This document shows positions 48,380 through 57,936 of a stretch of 64,000 nucleotides of DNA, in pieces. Below the pieces are notes generated by a model. That model made no database searches and was not told the origin of the DNA. It saw nothing but the letters and a program-made list of their open reading frames with translations. Source of the DNA: Orobanche coerulescens. Taxonomy: Eukaryota; Streptophyta; Magnoliopsida; Lamiales; Orobanchaceae. The first letter of the stretch is position 1. Every line of letters starts with the position of its first letter. The position numbers were made by a program, and so were the translations under genes. The stretch is from NCBI GenBank assembly GCA_033398695.1, contig CM065815.1, positions 103,382,501 to 103,446,500 of the forward strand, given 5' to 3'.

Positions 48380-49065
48380 GGATTGGATGGGAGGATGAGG
48401 TATAACGAATCTTAACCACCAATATCATGCTCTTTTCTTTGACCAAGGTTCATCATATCCAAATGTTTTTTGTTACTTGACGAAGTTTTTAACGAGGCAA
48501 CGACACATGTATTGTTTTTCAAATTCTTTGATTGATAAACTAATCAGGGCGAGATGTAGACTTTACGGGGAGTCTTACATCCACATTGCAAGTTATACTC
48601 TTTTCTTAATCAAGAATTCTTTTTCCCACTGGGTCTTTATCACTTGGAAAGGTTTTTAACAAGGTAACCAGATATGTAGGTCATTGATCGATGGATTGAT
48701 CACGTTCTTGAGTACATTGATCGACAGAATGATCAATAGAGGTTTTGGCTTAATGAAATCAGCATAACCCACATGTCTAGATGTTGTACTTTTTTTCCTC
48801 TGATCAAGGCATTTTTTCCATGGGGTTTTTGGTTGACGAGGTTAAACGAGGCAACTTAATCTACGTTGAAGACTCAGCACAAGGGGGAGTATTAAAGTAA
48901 ATACACATGTGTCTGTCTTAATCTACAAGTTATGGGAAAGTTAGGATATGACTAGGCTAGTTGGAATGTTCCGGAATATGTCATCTCTCCCTGTTTAAAG
49001 GGATTCCATCAATAAGAATAAAGACATCTTTTGCCCTAATTCTTGTCTTGTATGCTTTTACTTCA
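48380..49065 (+). mobile_element. Copia-2 3' untranslated region, PPT and partial 3' LTR
   Basis: About 500 bases of non-coding sequence with repeated TTTTTAACGAGGCAAC-like segments lead to the purine tract AAGGGGGAGT (48881-48890). The LTR should begin there (ATTAAAGTAAATACACATG). Its outer end is not definable; recognisable promoter/leader-like sequence fades near 49065. Confidence 0.6.
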
Positions 49066-49165
49066 ATAGTTCCGTAATTTTAAGAATAATTAGAATTAGT
49101 TTAGTCTATTTTAGTTAATCAATCATTCAATAATTTTAGTCAAATTTATGCAGTGACAAATTTTG

Positions 49166-49400
49166 CACTACTACAAAAGAGACATTTAACATGGTTTTTT
49201 TATTTAACATTGGTGTTGGAACCGATGTTAAATGTGCAATGTTAAAATTAACATCGGTTTTTAATAACCAATGTGAAACTTCAGCTTTAACATCGGTTTT
49301 TATAACAACCAATATTAATTTTAACATTACGACATTTAATATTGGTTTTTCCGGAATCGATGTTAAATTTTGCGATCTTAAAATATTATCGCACCGCGCT
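49166..49400 (+). mobile_element. CACTA-like (En/Spm) terminal fragment
   Basis: Begins CACTACTACAAAAGAGACA, the CACTA-type terminal inverted repeat. Subterminal repeats of AACATCGGTTTTTA and its inverse follow, typical of the subterminal regions where CACTA transposases bind. No matching opposite end (TTTTGTAGTAGTG) was found, so this is a single orphan end. No transposase seen. Confidence 0.65.
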
Positions 49401-49499
49401 AGCCTAGCCATCCAACCCAACCCCAGCCCCAACCCAACCACTCGCGCAGCCACCCACCCCAACCACCATCCAACCCGCAACAAAAACTATTAAATTTCG

Positions 49500-49560
49500 C
49501 TGTTGGTGGGTTTCGAACCCACGACCTCTTGCTTGTGAAAGTGTAATCTTACCACCCCGT
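49500..49560 (-). other. tRNA-like fragment with B-box
   Basis: The minus strand carries GTGGGTTCGAAACCCACC, a perfect T-arm with pol III B-box sequence. Upstream bases do not give a full cloverleaf with a convincing acceptor stem and A-box, so it is treated as tRNA-derived (SINE-like or captured) rather than a gene. Confidence 0.45.
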
Positions 49561-49569
49561 CAGATGAAC

Positions 49570-50090
49570 TTGTACATTTGTTGCTATGTATTATATTTAT
49601 ATACTATATACATTTATATACTTATATAAATATAACATAACTTAATATATATCATATAACTTTGAATATTCTTGAATATGTATAATATAACTATACATGT
49701 ATAAATATTAATCTATAGATATAATTGAATACATTTATAATATATAAATTTTTATATACATATTATGATATAACTATAAAAATATGTATTAAATTATATT
49801 AAATAGAAAAGTGTATAATATAAAACTATTTATTGGTAAAAAAGTAACCTGGCACTATTGTAATGTATCTTTAAATATATATAATTTTAAATATAATCGA
49901 ATATATCTAATATAAATTTATATATACATATCATAATATAAATTTAGCAATATATATATAATTATATTAATTTAAAAGTCATAAAAAATTTAAAGCTATT
50001 TATTGATAAAAAGAATAACGATACCTATATACATGTTACAATATAACTATATATACATAATATAATGTAACTTCAAAGGAATCGAGGGTG
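49570..50090. other. AT-rich sequence without recognised features
   Basis: Very AT-rich, dominated by TATA/ATAT and TATAACTATA-like motifs. No open frame or terminal repeat seen. Confidence 0.6.
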
Positions 50091-50480
50091 AGTCGGTTCA
50101 AGTATACTAATCTCATTAGCATACCTATAACGTGTTCTCCCACTAACCAATAGTGATCGACAAGCACTCTCCAGGTCAGAGAACACGTCATACAAGTCTT
50201 CACATAAACTTAACGCTCAGTCAAGTTTCATCGACTTGCGAACGATTAAGTATTTGAGCCATAAACCTTTCCAGTGCCGATCCCCTTATCCAATAAGGAG
50301 TGGAATGTTTTTCTCTCAAATACTTGGACTAGTTTCTATATATATTTACGAGTCAAGAATGGCAGTGACTACCAGTAAATAAAGAAATATTTAATTGCCT
50401 TCTGATAATAATTACATAATAACAAGCACGATGCCCTGACTCTAACATCCTAAGAGTGGCATTCGAGGGCATACTCCTAA
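50091..50480. mobile_element. Possible truncated copia LTR
   Basis: The segment ends GAGGGCATACTCCTAACA, which resembles the 3' terminus of Angela/BARE-like copia LTRs. Internal phrasing (GGTCAGAGAACACGTCATAC) also fits. No partner LTR or target duplication is visible, so this is tentative. Confidence 0.35.
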
Positions 50481-50525
50481 CAGAGGTAATAGATTGTTAT
50501 GTGCTGGCCACTCGAGCGAGGCTTC

Positions 50526-50543
50526 GGGGGGGGGGGGGGGGGG
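50526..50543 (+). repeat. G18 homopolymer
   Basis: Eighteen consecutive G on the plus strand, just upstream of the Ulp1-like remnant. Its length is prone to sequencing error. Confidence 0.85.
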
Positions 50544-50689
50544 AGTCCACAATGTTGGTGTTGGTAGAGTTGGCACTGTACTTGTCTGCTCCAAATTTAT
50601 TGTAAGTTCTATAAAATTTTCTTTATATCATTGGTGTGATGTGGAAGTCCTTTTTTTATTTTGTGCTTTGGTTTTTTGTAGTTAATTAT

Positions 50690-51374
50690 GACCAATGAGT
50701 TTGCAAATCTCCATCCGAATAATCCACTGGGTATCAAGGTGACAGGGAACGATTTACATGGGTTGGAAAGTGCCTAAATCCATCGAGGACTTCATGACAG
50801 GTCTTGATACACCAAATGCAGTTCCTTGGTCAAATTGCGATGAAGTAAGTTTGAAAATGATATTTATAAATGATTTGTTAGGTTTGATGTGATGATCTTA
50901 TGTTTACATATTTTGTTTCAACATATCATTGCCATTTGTTGCGTCGACCAAAACCACTGGGTGACTATCAAGATTAACATCATAGTGGAGTTGTACAATT
51001 CCTTGTCACACCTACATCAAGAAGGTCGATACTGATTCAACCAACTACAACCAATTACTCGTCTGATGTATCAACTACAACAAATTACTCGTCTGATGTC
51101 TCGTATGCTAGCTCAATCGGGGTATTGGCAGAACAACCAATCGTATAAAAAGTATGATACGGAGATGAGTTTTAATATTATGCCACAAGTACTGCAATCC
51201 AAACAAACCGACAATCATAGTTGTGGCCCCTTCACGTGCATGTACTTGGATCGCCTCATCCCTGCAAACCAAGCAGGAAGGCATCAAATCAAGGAAATGA
51301 CTGAGAAATATATTAAGAAATATCGATATGGTTTAGATGCTATGATCTTTATGTTGTCGTTGGACCTAGTGTAG
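50690..51374 (+). pseudogene. Ulp1/C48-type cysteine protease domain remnant
   Basis: Two blocks fit the Ulp1 (SUMO protease) fold. NHWVTIKINI at about 50950 holds the catalytic His and is followed by LYNSL, where the family normally has the catalytic Asp (YDS). The open stretch 51066-51374 has TDNHSCGPFTCMYLDRL, with the catalytic Cys in a CG-x-FTC context, and ends at TAG 51372-51374. A GTAAGT donor near 50846 suggests a former intron. A stop and frame changes lie between the blocks. Ulp1-like domains are known passengers of plant MULEs and some CACTA elements; the MULE next door, on the opposite strand, is the likely owner. Unlikely to be active. Confidence 0.7.
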
Positions 51375-51479
51375 ATAATGTATTTTTTGATACTGATGAG
51401 TATGTATTTTAATTTTAATTCAGATATATTTGGGCAAGATTGATGTGTTGTGTTGGTAAATCTGAAAAAATAGGTGTAT

Positions 51480-51860
51480 GGTGCAGTTGGTAAATCGAGA
51501 CCAACTCTGTACTGCACATGATGGCTGCACACAATGGCAGCCATCGTGTGTTACCATCATGTGCATCCTGCCCACGTTCATCGGGTGCTGTAGTCGTGTG
51601 CCCACTATGGATGCCATGACCGTGTGCGCACGATGGTCAGTCCCATCGTGGGCACGGTCATGGGCTGCTGCTGTCATGTGCCCATGATGGTTGCCCTGAC
51701 CCTGCGCGCATGATGGTCAGTCCCATTGTGGACACGGTCATGGGCTATCATCGTGTGCGCACACGATGGTTGCCATGCCATGACTGTGTGCACATGATGG
51801 CTAGTCTCATTGTGAGCACGATCATGGATGCCATCGTGTGCCCATGAACTTTGGGTTTTT
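51480..51860. repeat. GCACACGATGG/CATCGTGTGC inverted-repeat cluster (MULE left side)
   Basis: Many direct and inverted copies of a CCATCGTGTGC-type unit separated by TGGTCAGTCCCA-like linkers. 51749-51768 is a perfect 20-bp palindrome. GATGGCTGCACACAATGGCA at about 51520 recurs inverted near 61960. Confidence 0.8.
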
Positions 51861-53040
51861 TGACCAATTTGATTTAATATGTTATCTATTTGGATGTTTT
51901 GTGATTCTAGAATTGCTTGTTCAAACATTAAAAACTACATAACATCTTATGCAAACTCATACTTATTATTTCATGTAATTAATTAGTATATGAGCTATTT
52001 CATACGGGTGATGAACTTATATATACGAACTTATACATTGAGAACATATAGACTACACATGATATGCAATAGATTATGTTAATTCAGTCTGTAACTTTTT
52101 AAATAAGTATATTGTTAACAAATATTTGTTAATATATGAGTAACAATACGTAAATTGGCGAGTTATTTTATAAATTAGTGAAAAATATGCATGTTCTTAT
52201 GCACACGATGACTAGTCCCATCATGGGATCGATCGTGTGCTCCATCGTGTGCACATGAACTTTGGATTTTTTTGCCAATTTGATTTAATGTGTTATCTAT
52301 ATGAATATTTTGTGAATCTAAAATTGATTGTTCAAATATTAACAACTACATAACATCTTATGCGAACTTGTATTTATTATTTCGTGTAATTCATTAGTAT
52401 ATGAACTATTTCATACATATGATGAACTTATATGTATGAACATATACATATAGACTACACATGATATGTAATAGATTATATTCAGTCTATAACTATATAA
52501 ATAAGTATATTGTTAACAAATACTTGTTAATATATAAGTAACAACACGTAAATTGGCTTAGAAATTAGTGAAAAATGTGCATGTTCTTGTGCATAGGACG
52601 GCTAGTCCCATAGTGGGCACGATCGTGTACTACATCGTGTGCCCATGAACTTTGGTTTTTTTGACAATTTGATTTAATGTGTTGTCTATATGGATATTTT
52701 TTGTTATTCTAAAATTGCTTGTTCAAACATTAGAAATTACATAACATCTTATGCAAACTTGTATTTGTTATTTCCTGTAATTAATTACTATATGAGATAT
52801 TTCATACAGATGATGAACTTATATGTACGAATTTATCATTGAGAACATATAGACTACACATGATATGCAATACATTATGTTAATTCGTTTCATAACTTTA
52901 TAAATAAGTATATTGTTAACAAATACATGTTAATATATAAGTAACAACACGTAAATTGGCGAGTTATTTTAGAAATTAGTGAAAAACGTGCATATTCTTG
53001 TGCACACGACGGCTAGTCCCATTGTGGGCACGATCGTGTG
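51843..53040. repeat. Three tandem units of about 400 bp
   Basis: CATGAACTTTGG marks the units at 51843, 52254 and 52644 (periods 411 and 390). Each contains the same order: AT-rich body, ATAGACTACACATGATATGC, AATAAGTATATTGTTAACAA, then a CATCGTGTGC segment. The third ends near 53040, where sequence diverges. Confidence 0.85.
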
Positions 53041-53324
53041 CTCCATCGTGTGTGGACGTGGATATAATGACATGGTGACACCATGGACACAGTGACACGT
53101 AGTTCCCAAATTTCAGATTTGCACACGATGGGAGCATACGATCGCTGTCATCGTGGGTTACCATCGTGTGCACTACAGAGGGCAACATCAAATTTCAAAT
53201 AAAATCATATTTTTTTAATTCACGAACATAACTTACAGTCAGAATGATGAATCAATACATAGATATTCCATCGAGAATATCAGCACTTGATTGTTGTTAG
53301 TCACAAATATAATCTATAAGCAAT

Positions 53325-54217
53325 TTAAGTTTCACAGTAGGGACATTCCCTTATGTAATAGTCATCATTACGACAAATGGTACATCTCTTCTTCTGCCGG
53401 TGCCTTTGCCTCGTTTGTTCTCCATCCATTTCTTGAGTTCCTTCTGGAGTGATATTCAAATCCACACCACTTATGGGAATGAATGCTTTGTAATAATATC
53501 TATTGTGGCTGGTTCCCTTACACCTACCGCACACCTGAGGCCGTCTACCTGTGGGCAAATTTTCAACAACGGACCGTGCAGACCATCCTTTGATGGTCAA
53601 CTTGTCGTACCTCCTCTAGAGGTAAGCAAACAATGGATGTGATCTCCGGTGGGATATTCCACTCATCAGGATATGGGATAGGATTAATATGTTCCTTATA
53701 AGTCTCTCTAAGGCCTTGTTGCTTGAAATAACGACTAACGAAATCATACACAGACAAACTATTACCAGCGCGCCTGTTACAATAAGCAATTATATCACAC
53801 ACATAGAGAAGAATATTGAATGATGTGCACATTGAAGCAAAACAATTATCTTATAACGGAAACATCATGACAACATGCAATATAATCCAAATCAAACTCC
53901 CGACAATAACATGTCCAGGTTTGAAAGTCGACCTCATAAGAAACTTTGTTTTCTTCGAATTTATAAACATGTGGGGTGGTAGCTCGAACAGTAAGAGTCT
54001 GACTAGTTGCACAGAGTTAGAGATCTTTTTAAAAGTGTGAACTGTCAACTCATGGTCTCTTGATGCAACTTCTCCTCGCTTCTCATCGAATCAATTCTCT
54101 AAAATTAGGCAGAATATCTCAAGTAACGAGCAAACCGGTAAACACCTCACCCACAACATAAGATTATTAAAGCATTCAACGATATTGGATGTCAAGAAGT
54201 TATATTATCGTACCAGA
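53325..54217 (-). pseudogene. MULE transposase C-terminal part with SWIM zinc finger
   Basis: From 54217 in broken frames: LTSNIVECFNNLMLWVR and LPVCSLLEIF (typical post-core segment), then TWTCYCREFDLDYIACCH (about 53935-53880), a CxCx(n)CxH SWIM finger. Next come RRAGNSLSVYDFVSRYFK with INPIPYPDEWNIPP, and a C-terminal knuckle CGRCKGTSHNR. The stop is at 53325. SWIM fingers are diagnostic of MuDR/MULE transposases and are thought to bind DNA. Several frameshifts and stops are present, so it is inactive. 53041-53324 downstream holds only MULE repeat units. Confidence 0.88.
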
Positions 54218-54995
54218 TGTTGGAGCAATATTGGTCGGTATCGCCATTTGAAAATAGAGTTATAAAACTCTTTCACATTGCGGAAGCAATTTAAATAACG
54301 GTGTGGAAAATAAATCGACACAAGATTTATAGAGGTTCGACCAAACGTGCCTACATCCTCTCTTCGGTATCTTTTTCTCTAGGATGAAGATCAACCTCTG
54401 CACCTATCTTCTATCGATCGAGGGATAACCATTACAAACTCGTCTTCTATCGGTTCGAATAAACCGTTCAATCACTTGTATTTTTGTCAGTCCAAGTTAA
54501 ACCGTTTTCCTTTTCTATTGGACAAGGAATCAATCAATCTAGCTTTCTATAGATACTAGATAAAACTCACGTAGATATCAATTGTGATTCTAACAATTCC
54601 GGATCCTTGATCCTAATAACACAAAATCCAATCGTATCCTTTCTTTTTCCTCTCTTGTATGATTTCGTGTATAACACTCGATCACTAAACAATATAAGCT
54701 CAAATACAACAACTAAAATGATTACAATGATATCTCAAGTATGAATGCTTTTCTCAATGTTGTTACGTGGTTTGATACCAAATGGTTTGGTATTTATAGC
54801 CATTTTCATCCAACTAGCCGTTAGCTCCTTTTGACTATGTAGCGTCGCTAACCTTTCTTCATAGAGTGCGTTATGGCTCATTACATATGTTATATGTATG
54901 CTGTAGCGTACGTTATCAGCTTTCAGTTTCAGTCCAGTAGCTTTTGTTTCTTCCTTTACATACGTTGTCAATTCGTATTACGTACGTTAATCAGT
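54218..54995 (-). repeat. Copia D 3' LTR, truncated
   Basis: Collinear with the first 780 bases of the 5' LTR. It has a TATA box (minus CTATAAATA near 54790) and six palindromic sites at 54840, 54862, 54881, 54904, 54956 and 54978. The deletion breakpoint falls about 5 bases beyond the last site. Confidence 0.9.
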
Positions 54996-55879
54996 CTCGG
55001 CAATTCTTCGCAAAGTGGCCTGGTTTTCCACAGATTCGACAGTTGTTGTCGAATTTCTTAGATTCACCCATTTTTGAGGTCTTTCTTTCTCCGGTTTAAT
55101 AAGTTTTGAAACTTATTAATATTTTTGGCATAATATGCCGATTCTTCGTCACTTTCATCCACCGGGATTTATTTCTTTCGAGACATCTTAGATTTCATAG
55201 CTATTGTTCTTTCCTTCGGTTTCGGCTTGTTGTTCCGTGATTTTAGAACTATCTCATAATTAATTAGCGAACTAACGAGGGTGCTAAAGTTTAGCGTATT
55301 GAGATCTTTATATTCCATGATAACCGTCACAGTGCCGTCCCATTCGCTAGGTAGTGATCGTCTGATTTTCTTGACTTTCTCACTGCTCACTAGCGGTTTT
55401 CCGAACGAATCAAGTCCATTAGTAATGACCGAAAATCGGTCGAGCATGTTGGTGATGGACTCGTCACCCTTCATCATGAATAACTCGTAGTCATGGAGAA
55501 GCATATTGAACTTCGTCTCCTTGACTTGATTTGTGCCTTCGTTTGTGATTTCTAACATCTTCCAAATCTCTTTGGCGCTATCACAAGAAGATATCTGGTT
55601 GTGTTCTTCCGGATTTAAAGTACAATATAATAGTTGCGTAGCTTTGCAATTATAGTGATCATTTTTCCAATCGGGATCATTGTACTCTTCGAAACTTTTA
55701 AGCATACCATCGGATTTGATTAGAATTTTCAGACCAAGTCAGATCACTTTCCACAATTCGATGTCGTAAGCTCGAATGAATATAGACATCTTCTTCTTTC
55801 ATGTCATGAAGTTTGATCCATCGAAGAATGGAGGTCGGTTTAGCGCAAGACCTTCAACTGGAGCAAATTGAAGAGCCAT
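54996..55879 (-). pseudogene. Copia D gag
   Basis: Start ATG at 55879 (MALQFAPVEGLALNRPPFFDG, copia-type N-terminus shortly after the primer site). A frameshift occurs near 55720. 55705-55169 is open with UBN2-type gag motifs (SCDSAKEIWKMLEITNEGT, KIRRSLPSEWDG). A CCHC knuckle CRICGKPGHFAKNC lies near 55050-55010, in another frame. The sequence then runs into the truncated LTR. No enzyme domains remain, so it could only have moved, if at all, with help from a related element. Confidence 0.88.
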
Positions 55880-55936
55880 CAGATCTTTTCTCCTCAGATG
55901 TTATGCCACTTCTAGGAGTACCATTCTGATACCAAT

Positions 55937-57170
55937 TGTTGGAGCAATATTGGTCGGTATCGCCGTTTGGACATAGAGTTATAAAACCCTGTTGCGTTGC
56001 GGAACCGATTTAAATAACAGTGCGGAAAATAAATCGACACAGGATTTATAGAGGTTCGTCCAAACGTGCCTACATCTTTTCTTCGGTATCTTTTCTCTAG
56101 GATAAAGATCAAACTCTGCAACTCTATTCTATTGGTCGAGGGATAACCATTACAAACTCGTCTTCTATCGGTCCGAGTAAACCCTTCAATCACTTGTCTT
56201 TTTGTCGGTCCAAGTTAAACCGTTTTTCTTTTCTATTGGACAAGGCATCAACCAATCTAGCTTTCTATGGGTACTAGATAAACCTCACGTAGATATCGAT
56301 TGTGATTCTAATAATGCCGGATCCTTGATCCTAATAACAACGAATCCAATCATATCCTTTCTTTTTCCTCTCTTGTATGATTTCGTGTTTAACACTCAAT
56401 CACTAAACAATATAAGCTCAAATACAACAACTAGAATGATTACAATGATATCTCAAGTATGAATGCTTTTCTCAATGTTGTTGTGTGGTTTGATACCAAA
56501 TGGTTTGGTACTTATAGCCATTTTCATCCAACTAGCCATTAGCTCCTTTTGACTATCTAGCGTGCGCTAGCCTTTCTTCGTAGCGTGCGTTATGGCTCAT
56601 TACGTACGTTATATGTATGCTGTAGCATACGTTATCGGCTTCCAGTTTCAGTCCAGTAGCTTGCGTTTCTCCCTTTACGTACGTTGTCAATTTGTATTAC
56701 GTGTGTTAATCAGTCCCTGTAGCGTACGTTAACAATACGCTGTAGCGTACGTTAACCTCCTATAACCATTGTATGCAATTGTCAAAGTATCCGTTTGAAT
56801 CTTGACTTTGACCAGAATCTTTCCAACGTTCATCTGTTTGAATTCGTATTCAAACTTCGTTACGTACGTTAACACATATGTGTTATGTATGTTAATCACC
56901 TTCGGTAGAGTACGTTAAGCTTGTGACTTAGCATGCGTGAAACACATCTGTTAACTTGACTTCAGGAAACTTTGAACTCGTCTAATTTGCAGGTAGCCTC
57001 GTTAGCGTGAGCTAACTTTGATTACTAGCGTGCGCTAGCTTTGCAGTTTGTGTGACTTTTTGCGTCTTCGACTTCTTTGTTGATTTGATTGCTTTTTTGT
57101 TGTATTCCTTTGTATAGCAACTAATCATCAAAACTCGATTAATGAATATTTGGAATAAAATATTCCAACA
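55937..57170 (-). repeat. Copia D 5' LTR
   Basis: 1234 bp, TGTTGG..CCAACA. The primer site just to its left reads TTGGTATCAGAATGG on the minus strand (about 55922-55936). TATA-like CTATAAG at about 56511-56517. Palindrome array 56558-57037. Confidence 0.93.
56558..57037 (-). promoter_or_regulatory. Palindrome array, Copia D 5' LTR
   Basis: Fourteen sites in groups of 4+4+4+2 start at 56558, 56581, 56600, 56623; 56675, 56697, 56720, 56743; 56860, 56883, 56906, 56929; 57003, 57026. Spacing is 23 bp in most steps. End sites are TAGCGTGCGCTA; inner ones drift to TTACGTACGTTA and TAGCGTACGTTA, keeping self-complementarity. It lies upstream of the TATA box (41 bp, or about 16 bp if a degenerate site near 56533 is counted). 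Confidence 0.82.
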
Positions 57171-57936
57171 CCAGACACTTCAACTTAGCCCACATCTCTG
57201 GCCCAATTTCAGAAAGGCGCATGTGAAGCCCATTAGGGCTTTTAATATGTATTTTCGAAAAGTAGTTTTCAAACACTTCATCACGATACATATATGCTGC
57301 AGTTCTAAAGAGTCCTGTAGCATGAGCACCATAGGAGGTCAATTCTTTTGCAAGATGGTGATAGCATAACCTGTGGAATGCATTCAGATAGACGGCTCAA
57401 TCAGCATTCTGAATGCTATTATGTTGGTCACTCACAATCAATAAATCTTACATAGGATTGTAGCATCCGCACAGGTTATACAGAAAATAAGTCCAATGTC
57501 AACTTAATAATTCTCCAAAGCCGTCATATGTGTTCACTATCGCTATATTCCTCATTTGGAGAGCAAAATTGTATAGCATGTTGATGCTGTACTCCCTATG
57601 CATCTCTACAATCATCTCCTTTAGCCTCAAAGTGACCCCTACCAGTCAATCTTTTAGCAAAATACTGAGCAGCAGAAGTGACTGACCGTGCGGCAGCGCG
57701 GTTCAAGTTAGGGTAACAGCTGTGATCCAAGGTCAACTTAGTAATTCTCCAAATGATTGCACCCTCAATAGCACACAACCTAAACTGACAATTATGTCTC
57801 CCACTATTACAGAGAAACACTATACATTTATTGACGTAATGATTAGTGATACACTGTAACATATTTTCCAAATTATACATTCCTACAGTTATCCTCAACT
57901 CTGTCTTGGACCGAAAGGTGGACCCCACCTCTAGTT
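57171..57936 (-). pseudogene. MULE transposase DNA-binding domain and remnant of catalytic core
   Basis: 57936-57596 encodes the MuDR-type N-terminal zinc domain (FRSKTELRITVGMYNLEN, HNCQFRLCAIEGAIIWRI, HSCYPNLN). 57600-57480 follows in another frame. 57450-57340 has IVSDQHNSIQNAD and FHRLCYHHLAKELTS, the second catalytic Asp (SD-x-H) and the C-x-x-H motif of the MULE core. The segment with the first catalytic Asp is missing, because too few bases separate these blocks, so an internal deletion removed it. Several stops. It joins 61038 upstream and 54217 downstream. Confidence 0.85.

Larger units (their letters stand above)
54218..57170 (-). mobile_element. Copia D: gag-only deletion derivative nested in the MULE
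   Basis: Perfect target duplication CCAGA (54213-54217 and 57171-57175). The right LTR 55937-57170 is complete. The left LTR starts identically (TGTTGGAGCAATATTGG) but stops matching at about 54995. The interior keeps only the primer site and gag. PPT, pol and the rest of the 3' LTR are deleted. Confidence 0.94.

Noticed and set aside
49500..49560. Functional tRNA gene
   Set aside because: Only the T-arm/B-box is convincing; no acceptor pairing or anticodon arm could be fitted.
51843..53040. Centromeric or subtelomeric satellite
   Set aside because: Only three units, internal to a MULE, with transposon-specific repeat clusters in each unit.
53851..54048. Independent small gene on the minus strand
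   Set aside because: It is one frame of the MULE transposase around the SWIM finger; neighbouring frames continue the same protein.
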